Positions 24,922 through 32,734 of a stretch of DNA of 64,000 nt are shown here, piece after piece (within the stretch, counting starts at the first letter, position 1; every line of letters begins with the position of its first letter). The DNA comes from Clostridia bacterium (lineage in GTDB: Bacteria > Bacillota > Clostridia > Christensenellales > Borkfalkiaceae). Made by a program: the position numbers and the translations under genes. Location: the NCBI GenBank assembly GCA_017466825.1, contig JAFTTJ010000006.1, positions 97,368 to 161,367 of the forward strand, in the 5' to 3' direction. The notes below the pieces were generated by a model. The model was not told the origin of the DNA and ran no database searches. It was given only the letters and a program-made list of their open reading frames with translations.

Positions 24922-27900
24922 ATGTACAAAAAAGTAGACGCGTCGCTTAACTTTTTAAACAGAGAAAAAGAAGTTATTGATTTTTGGAACGAAAACGACG
25001 TTTTCGCAAAGAGCATTGCAAAAAACGAAGGTAATCAAGAATTTACCTTTTACGACGGTCCGCCGACGGCTAACGGCAAACCGCATATAGGACACGTTTT
25101 AACCCGTGTTATGAAGGATATTATTCCTAGATATCAAACGATGAAAGGCAAGCACGTTTTAAGAAAGGCGGGCTGGGATACTCACGGCCTTCCCGTAGAA
25201 CTCGAAATCGAAAAGAAATTGGGGCTTGACGGCAAGCAAGATATCGAAAAATACGGCATTGAGCCCTTTATAAAAGAATGTAAGCAATCGGTTTGGAAAT
25301 ACACTAGCGAGTGGAAGGTTATGAGCGAACGCCTTGGCTATTGGGTAGACATGGAAAAGCCTTACGTAACCTACGACGACAACTATATCGAGTCGGTATG
25401 GTGGGCGCTCAAAACGATTAGCGACAAAGGGCTTTTATACAAGGGTTATAAAATCGTGCCTTATTGTCCGCGTTGCGGAACTGCCCTTTCTTCGCACGAA
25501 GTGGCGCAGGGTTATAAAGACGTAAAAGAGAAGTCTATCTTTGTAAAATTTAAGGTAAAAGGCAAGGAAAACACCTATTTTCTCGTTTGGACTACCACGC
25601 CTTGGACTCTTTCGTCAAACGTAGCCCTTTGTATGCACGCAGACTACGATTACGTTGAAATTTCGGCAAACGGCGAAACTTATATTTTAGCAGAAGCTCT
25701 CGTGCCTACCCTTTTTGAAGATTACGAAGTAATCTCTCGCAAAAAAGGTAAGGATTACGAATATTGCGAGTACGAGCCTATGTACCCCTACGCACTCGGC
25801 ACTTTTAAGGAAAAGGCTTACTACGTAACCAACGCCGAATACGTAACGCTCACCGACGGTACGGGTATCGTTCACATTGCGCCCGCGTTTGGTGAAGACG
25901 ACGCGCAAGTTGGCAGAAAATACGACCTTCCTTTCGTACAACTCGTAAACGAAAGGGGTAGATTCGTCGAAGAAGTTACCCCTTATAAAGAAATGTTTGT
26001 AAAAGATGCTGATAAACTTATTATTAAAGACTTAAAAGAGCAAAACGTACTCTTTAAAGAATCACTTTTCGAGCATAGTTACCCCTTCTGTTGGAGGTGT
26101 AACACGCCCCTTTTGTACTATGCGAGAAGTTCTTGGTTTATCAAGACCACCGCTATAAAAGACCAACTTATCGCTTCAAACGCGTCCGTAAACTGGATGC
26201 CCGAAACGATAGGCACGGGCAGAATGGGCAACTTCTTGGAAAACGTTATCGACTGGGGACTTTCAAGAGAGAGATATTGGGGTACGCCCCTTCCCATTTG
26301 GGTTTGCGACGACTGTGGCGAAATTCACGTTATGGGCAGTAAGGAAGAACTCAAAAGAGAATGCGGTATCGACGGGGATATCGAACTTCACCGACCGTAT
26401 ATCGACGCGCCCACTTGTAAATGTAAAAAGTGTGGCGGAGTAATGAGAAGGGTTAAAGAAGTTATCGACTGTTGGTTCGACTCAGGTTCTATGCCCTTTG
26501 CCCAACACCACTATCCCTTTGAAAATAAAGACCTTTTTGAAAAACAATTCCCCGCAGACTTTATATCCGAAGCGGTTGACCAAACCCGCGGTTGGTTCTA
26601 TACCTTGCTCACCATTTCGACCTTGCTCTTTGGCAGAGCGCCCTTTAAAAACTGTATCGTTTTAGGTCACGTAAACGACAAAAACGGTCTTAAAATGAGT
26701 AAGCATATCGGCAACGTAGTCGACCCGTGGACGGTGCTTGATAAGCAGGGCGCAGACGCCGTAAGATGGTATTTCTATACGGGTAGCGCGCCGTGGCTTC
26801 CTTCGAGATTTTCAGAAGAAGCCGTGTCTGAAGGTCAACGTAAATTTATGGGTACTTTGTGGAATACCTACGCGTTTTTCGTCTTATACGCGGACATTGA
26901 CAAGTACGATCCGTCAAAATACTCTATTGAAAACTGCAAGTTAAGCCTTATGGACAAGTGGGCTTTATCCAAACTTAACACCTTGGTTAAATCTGTTGAC
27001 GAAGGGCTTGAAGACTATAAGATTTTTGAAACCGCAAGGCTTATTCAAGACTACGTTGACGAGCTTTCCAACTGGTACGTCCGCCGTGGTAGAGAAAGGT
27101 ATTGGGGCAAGGATATGACCGACGATAAGATTGCGGCTTACACCACCCTTTACACCGTGCTCGTAACCCTTGCAAAAATCTCAGCGCCTTACGTTCCGTT
27201 CATGGCTGAGAGCATTTATCAAAATCTCGTTCCTAATTTCTATAAGGACGCGCCCATTTCAGTACACCTTTGCGACTTCCCCGAGTATAAGGCAAGTTTT
27301 GTAGACGCCGAACTTGAAGAAGGCATGAAGGACGTATTAGAAATAGTTGCGTTAGGTCGCGCCGCAAGAAACGGTAGCGGTATCAAAAACCGTCAACCCT
27401 TACAAAAACTCTACGTCGCCGCCGACAGAAAGGTTAAACTGACCGAAGGACTTTACGAAATCGCAAGGGACGAACTCAATATTAAAGAGTTTGAACTTCT
27501 CGCCGACGCTTCGGCTTTCGTAACCTATAAAATCAAACCCCAACTCAAAACCTTAGGTCCTAAATACGGCGCAAAACTCGGCGCTATAAGGAAGTTCTTG
27601 GAAACTTGCGACGCAAAAGAGGTGGTTACCGCAGTTAAATCGGGCAAGACTTATTCGGTCGAACTCGACGGCGCTACTATCGACTTTACGTTGGACGACC
27701 TTTTGATTTCGTCCGAGCCTGCCGAAGGTTTCGTTTCGGAAAGTTCGCTTGGTCTTACCGTCGTTTTAGACGCGCATATCACCGAAGAACTCTTGCTTGA
27801 AGGTATGGAAAGAGAACTCGTTTCTCGTATTCAAAATATGAGAAAGGAAGCGGGCTTTGAAGTTACCGACCGTATCGTTTTAGGCTATACCGCCCAAGGC

Positions 27901-28044
27901 GTTGCGGATAGAGTTTTAAAGGAAAGAAGTGCTCAAATCGGCTCTGACGTATTAGCCGAAAGAGTTGAGCCTACCCTTGACGGATTTATTAAAGAATTTG
28001 ATATCAACGGCGAAAAAGTCGCCCTTTCGGTTAAAAAGGTATAA
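24922..28044 (+). CDS. ileS: Isoleucyl-tRNA synthetase
   Basis: 1040 residues. The class I signature GPPTANGKPHIGH is at about residues 46-58 and KMSKHIGNVVDPW at about 592-604. The editing domain contains VWTTTPWTLSSN and GTGIVHIAPAFGEDD. Cysteine pairs suited to zinc occur (CPRCGTALSSHE, CDDCGEIH, CKCKKCGG). The length and KMSKH signature match the type 2 (archaeal/eukaryal-like) clade, which in characterised examples is less sensitive to mupirocin; that trait is inference here. The enzyme charges tRNA-Ile and edits Val. Start: AAAAGGAGAA then ATG. Regulation is by the upstream T-box. Confidence 0.97.
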   Translation: MYKKVDASLNFLNREKEVIDFWNENDVFAKSIAKNEGNQEFTFYDGPPTANGKPHIGHVLTRVMKDIIPRYQTMKGKHVLRKAGWDTHGLPVELEIEKKLGLDGKQDIEKYGIEPFIKECKQSVWKYTSEWKVMSERLGYWVDMEKPYVTYDDNYIESVWWALKTISDKGLLYKGYKIVPYCPRCGTALSSHEVAQGYKDVKEKSIFVKFKVKGKENTYFLVWTTTPWTLSSNVALCMHADYDYVEISANGETYILAEALVPTLFEDYEVISRKKGKDYEYCEYEPMYPYALGTFKEKAYYVTNAEYVTLTDGTGIVHIAPAFGEDDAQVGRKYDLPFVQLVNERGRFVEEVTPYKEMFVKDADKLIIKDLKEQNVLFKESLFEHSYPFCWRCNTPLLYYARSSWFIKTTAIKDQLIASNASVNWMPETIGTGRMGNFLENVIDWGLSRERYWGTPLPIWVCDDCGEIHVMGSKEELKRECGIDGDIELHRPYIDAPTCKCKKCGGVMRRVKEVIDCWFDSGSMPFAQHHYPFENKDLFEKQFPADFISEAVDQTRGWFYTLLTISTLLFGRAPFKNCIVLGHVNDKNGLKMSKHIGNVVDPWTVLDKQGADAVRWYFYTGSAPWLPSRFSEEAVSEGQRKFMGTLWNTYAFFVLYADIDKYDPSKYSIENCKLSLMDKWALSKLNTLVKSVDEGLEDYKIFETARLIQDYVDELSNWYVRRGRERYWGKDMTDDKIAAYTTLYTVLVTLAKISAPYVPFMAESIYQNLVPNFYKDAPISVHLCDFPEYKASFVDAELEEGMKDVLEIVALGRAARNGSGIKNRQPLQKLYVAADRKVKLTEGLYEIARDELNIKEFELLADASAFVTYKIKPQLKTLGPKYGAKLGAIRKFLETCDAKEVVTAVKSGKTYSVELDGATIDFTLDDLLISSEPAEGFVSESSLGLTVVLDAHITEELLLEGMERELVSRIQNMRKEAGFEVTDRIVLGYTAQGVADRVLKERSAQIGSDVLAERVEPTLDGFIKEFDINGEKVALSVKKV

Positions 28045-28045
28045 T

Positions 28046-28909
28046 ATGAAAATTGCAACCAAGTGGCAAGATTATTCTATAATCGCAACCGGCGACGGTT
28101 ATAAATTAGAGCGGTGGGGGGACGTAACTTTGCTTCGTCCCGATCCGCAGGTTATTTGGCCGTCGAGAATAGATATGTCCGCCTATAAGTCGTTAAACGC
28201 TAAATATACGCGTAGCGAAAGCGGTGGTGGAGAGTGGCAATATATTAAAAAAATGCCCGTTGAGTGGACGGTTAGTTACGGCGAATTAAAGTTTAAAGTT
28301 AAGCCCATGGGCTTTAAGCACACGGGGCTTTTCCCCGAGCAAGCCGCCAACTGGGAAACAATGATGGGGCTTATCAAAAACGCGGGTAGACCGATCAGCG
28401 TACTCAATTTGTTTGCGTATACCGGCGGAGCGACGGTCGCTTGCCTTTCGGCAGGGGCTAGCGTATGCCACGTCGACGCGAGCAAGGGCATGGTTGAAAG
28501 GGCAGGCGAAAACGTCCGCCTTTCGGGGCTTGGCGATAAACCCGTTAGGTTTATAATCGACGACTGTAAAAAGTTCGTTCAAAGAGAAATTCGCCGTGGC
28601 AGGAAATACGACGCTATCATTATGGACCCGCCGAGTTACGGCCGTGGACCTAACGGCGAAATGTGGAAGATTGAAAGCGAACTCTATCCACTCGTTGAAC
28701 TTTGCAGTCAAGTTTTGTCGGATAACCCCCTATTCTTTTTAATAAACAGTTACACCACGGGGCTTCAACCTATGGTGCTTGAAAACATTTTAACCCTTAC
28801 CGTAAAAAACAAATTCGGCGGAAGAATTGAAGCCTACGAAGTAGGTCTTCCTACCGAAGAAGGTATAAATCTCCCTTGCGGAGCAGGAGGAATATTTATC
28901 AATGACTGA
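28046..28909 (+). CDS. Class I SAM-dependent methyltransferase, RlmI-like
   Basis: 287 residues from the ATG at 28046, one base after the ileS stop; an in-frame alternative at 27965 lies within ileS. The SAM-binding motif is VLNLFAYTGGATVACLSAG, followed by VDASKGMVERAGEN and the catalytic-type IIMDPPSYGRGPNGEMW, as in the RlmI/RlmK family of 23S rRNA cytosine or guanine methyltransferases. No PUA domain is present, so it is shorter than RlmI. Target base unknown. It overlaps the pseudouridine synthase by eight bases, suggesting a translation/RNA-modification operon with ileS. Confidence 0.88.
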   Translation: MKIATKWQDYSIIATGDGYKLERWGDVTLLRPDPQVIWPSRIDMSAYKSLNAKYTRSESGGGEWQYIKKMPVEWTVSYGELKFKVKPMGFKHTGLFPEQAANWETMMGLIKNAGRPISVLNLFAYTGGATVACLSAGASVCHVDASKGMVERAGENVRLSGLGDKPVRFIIDDCKKFVQREIRRGRKYDAIIMDPPSYGRGPNGEMWKIESELYPLVELCSQVLSDNPLFFLINSYTTGLQPMVLENILTLTVKNKFGGRIEAYEVGLPTEEGINLPCGAGGIFIND

Positions 28910-29618
28910 ACAATTTAAGGTTGAAGACCTTATCATTTTGCATGAAGACAATCATATTATAGTCGTTTTGAAACCCCAAAACGTACCTTCGTGCGAGGAC
29001 GAGTCAAAGGATAAGGATATGCTCACCGTAATTAAAGAGTATATCAAAATTAAAAATAATAAGCCGGGTAACGTTTACGTAGGGCTCGTGCATAGGCTCG
29101 ACCGCCCTACGGGTGGAGTTATGGTCTACGCTAAGTCGTCAAAGGCGGCTTCAAGACTTTCCGAGCAAATGAAGACGGGCGACTTTGAAAAGAAATATTC
29201 AACCGTGCTCGTGGGCAGTCCCAAAGAGAGTAGGGCAACCCTTACCGATTATATGAAAAAGAACCCAATAAACAATATGGTTTACGTTTGTCCCCCCACC
29301 GTTGAAGGGGCTAAGTTTGCCGAACTTGAATATAGGGTTATTGAAGAAAAGGGCGGGCTTGCGTTTACCGAAGTAACTCTTCATACGGGCAGAAGTCATC
29401 AAATTCGCGTGCAAATGAGCCATATCGGCACGCCCGTTTACGGCGATATGCGTTATGGCGGTGAAACGGCTAAAAAGGGTAAACTTGCCCTTTGGGCAAC
29501 GTCGCTTTCCTTTACCCATCCCGTTTCAAAGGAAAGGCTTTGCTTTAAAATAGAGCCCCCTAAAGATATTTTGCCTTGGAAGAATTTTGACACTTCAAAA
29601 TCGGTCGATTTATACTAA
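28902..29618 (+). CDS. RluA-family pseudouridine synthase
   Basis: 238 residues. The catalytic motif VHRLDRPTGGVMVYAKS contains the conserved Asp in HRLDRPTGG, and HTGRSHQIRVQMSHIGTPVYGD is the second family block. No S4 domain is visible, which matches short RluA-type proteins. It isomerises uridines in rRNA or tRNA; the site is not predictable. It overlaps the methyltransferase gene and has GGAGGAA within that gene as its ribosome site. Confidence 0.93.
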   Translation: MTEQFKVEDLIILHEDNHIIVVLKPQNVPSCEDESKDKDMLTVIKEYIKIKNNKPGNVYVGLVHRLDRPTGGVMVYAKSSKAASRLSEQMKTGDFEKKYSTVLVGSPKESRATLTDYMKKNPINNMVYVCPPTVEGAKFAELEYRVIEEKGGLAFTEVTLHTGRSHQIRVQMSHIGTPVYGDMRYGGETAKKGKLALWATSLSFTHPVSKERLCFKIEPPKDILPWKNFDTSKSVDLY

Positions 29619-29688
29619 TTTTATTATTACAAACGGGTTTTCCCATAAAACCGTCGCTTTTTAGCGATATATATAGATAGGAGAAAAT

Positions 29689-30462
29689 ATGTTAAAACCA
29701 AATCAAATTGCCGAGAGTTATCTTTCGGTAGGGCAGGCAAAAGTTAGCCAAAGCCCTTTAAAAACTTTTCTTTTGGCTATTCTTGCAGGCGCGTTTATCG
29801 CATTTGCAGGCGTTGGCGCAACCTTTGGCAACGTGTACGCAAACAAAGTTGTAGGCGCAATGATTTTCCCCGGTGGGCTCGCAATGGTAATCCTTGCCGG
29901 TAGCGAACTCTTCACGGGTAACTGCCTACTTATAATGCCCCTTTTACAAGGTAAAATTAAATTTACGGATATGCTTAAAAATCTCGTTATCGTTTACCTT
30001 GGCAATTTGGTCGGCGCGGTGCTCGTTTCGGCAATAACCGTTTTTAGCGGAGCGTTTGACGCCGTTAAGGACGTCGTAATCGCAACGGCAACGAGTAAGG
30101 CTAATTTAGAGTTTTTTCCCGCGCTTTTAAAGGGCGTTGCTTGTAATATTTTGGTTTGCCTTGCCGTTTGGATGGGTATGTCGGCGGAAACCGCAGGCGG
30201 TAAAATACTTGCAATATTCTTCCCCATTGCAATATTCGTAGTTGCGGGGTTTGAACACTCGGTCGCAAATATGTTCTATCTTCCTGCAGGGTTTTTCTCG
30301 GCGATTAAGTCCGGCGCTGATTTAGGAACGCTTACCGTAGTCAATTCGCTCGTAAACAACCTACTTCCCGTAACTATCGGCAATATCGTCGGCGGTATGG
30401 CGGTAGGCGCAATTTACAAGGCTATTTACTTGCCAAAAAAGTCTGACGAAAACAAGGCTTAA
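29689..30462 (+). CDS. Formate/nitrite transporter family channel (FocA/NirC)
   Basis: 257 residues with six predicted membrane spans. Family motifs include FAGVGATFGN, LFTGNCLLI, LVIVYLGNLVG, CNILVCLAVWM and GFEHSVANMFYLPAGF, the last holding the conserved central His. It moves formate, nitrite or a similar small anion across the membrane; in a fermenter, formate export is likely. ATAGGAGAAA precedes the ATG. A terminator at 30493-30533 follows. Confidence 0.95.
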   Translation: MLKPNQIAESYLSVGQAKVSQSPLKTFLLAILAGAFIAFAGVGATFGNVYANKVVGAMIFPGGLAMVILAGSELFTGNCLLIMPLLQGKIKFTDMLKNLVIVYLGNLVGAVLVSAITVFSGAFDAVKDVVIATATSKANLEFFPALLKGVACNILVCLAVWMGMSAETAGGKILAIFFPIAIFVVAGFEHSVANMFYLPAGFFSAIKSGADLGTLTVVNSLVNNLLPVTIGNIVGGMAVGAIYKAIYLPKKSDENKA

Positions 30463-30492
30463 AACCTTTTAAAAATTATCATAAAAACATAA

Positions 30493-30533
30493 AAAGCCCC
30501 GAATAGGTCGATTATCAGCCTATTCGGGGCTTT
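30493..30533 (+). terminator. Terminator whose loop carries the dispersed motif
   Basis: AAAGCCCCGAATAGG pairs with CCTATTCGGGGCTTT. The loop reads TCGATTATCAG, so the end of the first arm plus the loop gives AATAGGTCGATTAT, a variant of the dispersed 16-mer. Confidence 0.85.
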
Positions 30534-30619
30534 ATTAGTTGCGTTTTTACGTAATCGCGCGCCTTATTTAGGGGGCTTTATCTCTATGATAAAGGCTTGT
30601 TTTAGAGTGACACGTATAG

Positions 30620-30650
30620 ATTGCCACGCCTACCTTGGTAGGCTCGCAAT
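30620..30650. repeat. REP-like palindrome with GCAATGACG end
   Basis: ATTGCCACGCCTACC is matched by GGTAGGCTCGCAAT as an interrupted inverted repeat, with GACG following. Sequences of the ATTGCCACG...CGCAATGACG type are dispersed repeats in various bacterial genomes. No transposase is nearby. Only one copy is in the window. Confidence 0.5.
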
Positions 30651-30670
30651 GACGAGTGGGACTAACGTTG

Positions 30671-30913
30671 TTAGTCTATTTCAATAAGTTCCGAGCGAAA
30701 AACGTCGTCGTTTAAAAATTCGTATATATCCATATTAAAACCACGCGCAAGTTTAAAGATGGTGGTAAAAGTTACTGTTTTATTTAACCCGTTTAAAATT
30801 CGGTCTACCGTGCCGTGTACGAGTCCTGCGTTCTTTTCAAGCCTATAAACAGTAATCCCCTTAATTCTTAATAGGTCGTTTATTCTTTTTGCCACAGCGT
30901 TGTTAATAGTCAT
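30671..30913 (-). CDS. Small XRE-type DNA-binding protein
   Basis: 80 residues; residues 8-60 are a helix-turn-helix of the XRE class (INDLLRIKGITVYRLEKNAG, TVDRILNGLNKTVTFTTIFKLARGF). A short acidic C-terminus follows. GGGAGATAA precedes the ATG. It is divergent from the SLOG-like gene and the shared intergenic region has three phased direct repeats, suggesting a local repressor of both. Confidence 0.88.
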   Translation of the reverse strand: MTINNAVAKRINDLLRIKGITVYRLEKNAGLVHGTVDRILNGLNKTVTFTTIFKLARGFNMDIYEFLNDDVFRSELIEID

Positions 30914-30964
30914 AATTATCTCCCATAAATCCTAGTTTAACTTACTTATAGTTTACCAATATGT

Positions 30965-31003
30965 GTTATTAAAAATAAGTTATTATAATTATGTTATTAT
31001 AAT
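30965..31003. promoter_or_regulatory. Three phased direct repeats, probable operator of the XRE protein
   Basis: GTTATTAAAAA (30965), GTTATTATAAT (30979) and GTTATTATAAT (30993) repeat at an exact 14-base period. They lie between the divergent genes and just upstream of the rightward promoter. Confidence 0.5.
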
Positions 31004-31014
31004 AGTATAAACGC

Positions 31015-31043
31015 TTGACAATACTTCCTTTCTTATTGATAAT
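31015..31043 (+). promoter_or_regulatory. Promoter of the SLOG-like gene
   Basis: Consensus TTGACA (31015-31020) and GATAAT (31038-31043) with a 17-base spacer, 17 bases before the ATG at 31061. Confidence 0.75.
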
Positions 31044-31060
31044 AGTATTAAGGTGAAGTT

Positions 31061-31495
31061 ATGATTATAAGTTTTTTTGGGCATAGAGATTTTCTTACTA
31101 GCAAAGTTGACGTAAACGACGTTATAAAAATTTTAGAAGACGTTTCAAACGGCGATAATATCGAGTTTTACTTGGGGTGTTACGGTAATTTTGATTATTT
31201 TGCTTACGACTGCGCAAAGGCGTATAGGCAAAAGCACGGCAACTGTAAACTCGTTTTTGTTACGCCATATCTTCAAGGAAGTTCGCGTTGTAAAGACTTT
31301 GCTAAAAAATGCGACGAGTCAATTTATCCCAATCTTGAAAAAGTGCCCTTAAATTTGGCTATTTTAGAAAGAAATAAATGGGTTATAGATAGGTCGGATT
31401 TTATAGTTTTTTATCGCTCAATAGGTTGGGGAACGGCTTTTGCCTACGATTATGCCGAGCGCAAAAAAAAGAAGTTCGTCAATTTATATAAATAA
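31061..31495 (+). CDS. SLOG-superfamily-like protein (DUF1273-type)
   Basis: 144 residues. The start MIISFFGHRDF and the layout (FYLGCYGNFDYFAYDCAKAY, LVFVTPYLQG, SDFIVFYRSIGWGTAFAYDYA) resemble SLOG-type Rossmann-like proteins that may bind a nucleotide or other ligand. No effector domain is fused. It shares an intergenic control region with the XRE gene. Its function is unknown. AAGGTGAAG precedes the start. The stop lies two bases before the murG stop on the other strand. Confidence 0.7.
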   Translation: MIISFFGHRDFLTSKVDVNDVIKILEDVSNGDNIEFYLGCYGNFDYFAYDCAKAYRQKHGNCKLVFVTPYLQGSSRCKDFAKKCDESIYPNLEKVPLNLAILERNKWVIDRSDFIVFYRSIGWGTAFAYDYAERKKKKFVNLYK

Positions 31496-31496
31496 T

Positions 31497-32561
31497 TTAA
31501 CAGGTGGTTTTTTCGCTGAACTTGAAAATTAGTTCGGCGATTTTTTTATTGGCGTTTAAACCGTTTTGCCCCTTGCAGTTTTGGATTAAAATCGGGGCGG
31601 AAGTTTCTAATTTTAAGATGCTAGAATAAAGCGAATTTTCGGTCAAATTTTCTTCTTTTAAAACTTCAATCATTTTGCGTTTTTTAAAATATTCGGCGTT
31701 CTCGATTTGGTCGCCACGAGAGTTTTTGGTGGATAGTGGAATAGCAAGCGTAGGTTTGTTTAGGGCGGTGAGTTCAAAAAGAGAGTTAGCCCCAGCCCTG
31801 CAAACGACCAAGTCGGCAAGGTGCAAAAGGTCTTCCATATTTGGGCAAAACTGCATTTTTACGTAGCCTTTTTCAACTTGGTCTTCGCCCTTGCCTTTAC
31901 CGCATATATGGACTATATCATAGCGATTCATCAACTTATACAGGCACTTTTCAAGCGTTTGATTGATAATTTTACTGCCTGAACTACCGCCGAAAACGAG
32001 TAAAATTTTCTTTCTTCCGCTAAGGCGATATTTTTTAAGTAAAGCAGTTTTATCTTTTGGCGCAAACAGTTCTTCTCGCAAAGGGCTACCCGTAAAAACG
32101 GTGTTTTTGCAATTCGATTTAGTTACGTCAAAAGATGTCAAAAACAAGTCCGAGTATTTTGCGCCGATTTTATTTGCAAGCCCAACGCTCATATCCGACT
32201 CGTGCGAAATTACAGGCACGCCCAACTTTTTTGCTCCTATTACGGTGGGCAAACTTACGTAACCGCCCTTAGAAAAAACTGCGCTTGGGTTTAACTGAAA
32301 GAGCAATTTTTTGGCTTCGCTAATTCCCCAAAAGAGTTTAAAGGGGATAAGGGCGTTTTTTAAAGTAAACTTGCGCTCTAATTTTACGGTCGGCACGTAG
32401 TAAAATTCAATTCCGCTTTTTTGGGCTAGTTCTCTTTCTATCCCGTCTTTACTGCCCACGTACACTATTCGGTCAAACCGTTTTTTTAGTTCGGGCAGTA
32501 GGGCAAGAGCAGGGGTAACGTGCCCTGCCGTTCCACCGCCCGTCATAATTAAAGTCTTCAT
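31497..32561 (-). CDS. murG: UDP-GlcNAc:lipid I transferase MurG
   Basis: 354 residues. The N-terminal glycine loop TGGGTAGHVTPALAL is followed by VFSKGGYVSLPTVIGAKKLGVPVISHESD, VFGGSSGSKIINQTL, VVCRAGANSLFELTALNKPTLAIPL and GDQIENAEYF: the complete MurG series. The enzyme adds GlcNAc to lipid I on the inner face of the membrane to give lipid II. AAGGAGAAC supports the start. It stands alone rather than in a dcw cluster. Confidence 0.97.
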   Translation of the reverse strand: MKTLIMTGGGTAGHVTPALALLPELKKRFDRIVYVGSKDGIERELAQKSGIEFYYVPTVKLERKFTLKNALIPFKLFWGISEAKKLLFQLNPSAVFSKGGYVSLPTVIGAKKLGVPVISHESDMSVGLANKIGAKYSDLFLTSFDVTKSNCKNTVFTGSPLREELFAPKDKTALLKKYRLSGRKKILLVFGGSSGSKIINQTLEKCLYKLMNRYDIVHICGKGKGEDQVEKGYVKMQFCPNMEDLLHLADLVVCRAGANSLFELTALNKPTLAIPLSTKNSRGDQIENAEYFKKRKMIEVLKEENLTENSLYSSILKLETSAPILIQNCKGQNGLNANKKIAELIFKFSEKTTC

Positions 32562-32629
32562 TTAGAGTTCTCCTTATTACATAGTATGTAATAAAATTTA
32601 CTAATTACTCAAAAATTATTCGCTAAGAC

Positions 32630-32658
32630 TTGAAAAACGCCGTGATTTAGAGTACAAT
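32630..32658 (+). promoter_or_regulatory. Promoter of glpK operon
   Basis: TTGAAA (32630-32635) and TACAAT (32653-32658) with a 17-base spacer; a TATAAT six bases later is an alternative -10. Confidence 0.55.
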
Positions 32659-32734
32659 TATAATGAGAGAATGCGTTTTGCATATAGCAAAACGCACGCC
32701 CACGCAAAGTAATGAAAATTTTGGGAGAAAATTT

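Noticed and set aside
30965..31003. Phased repeats considered as an origin iteron set
   Set aside because: There is no replication gene nearby; the position between divergent genes fits an operator better.
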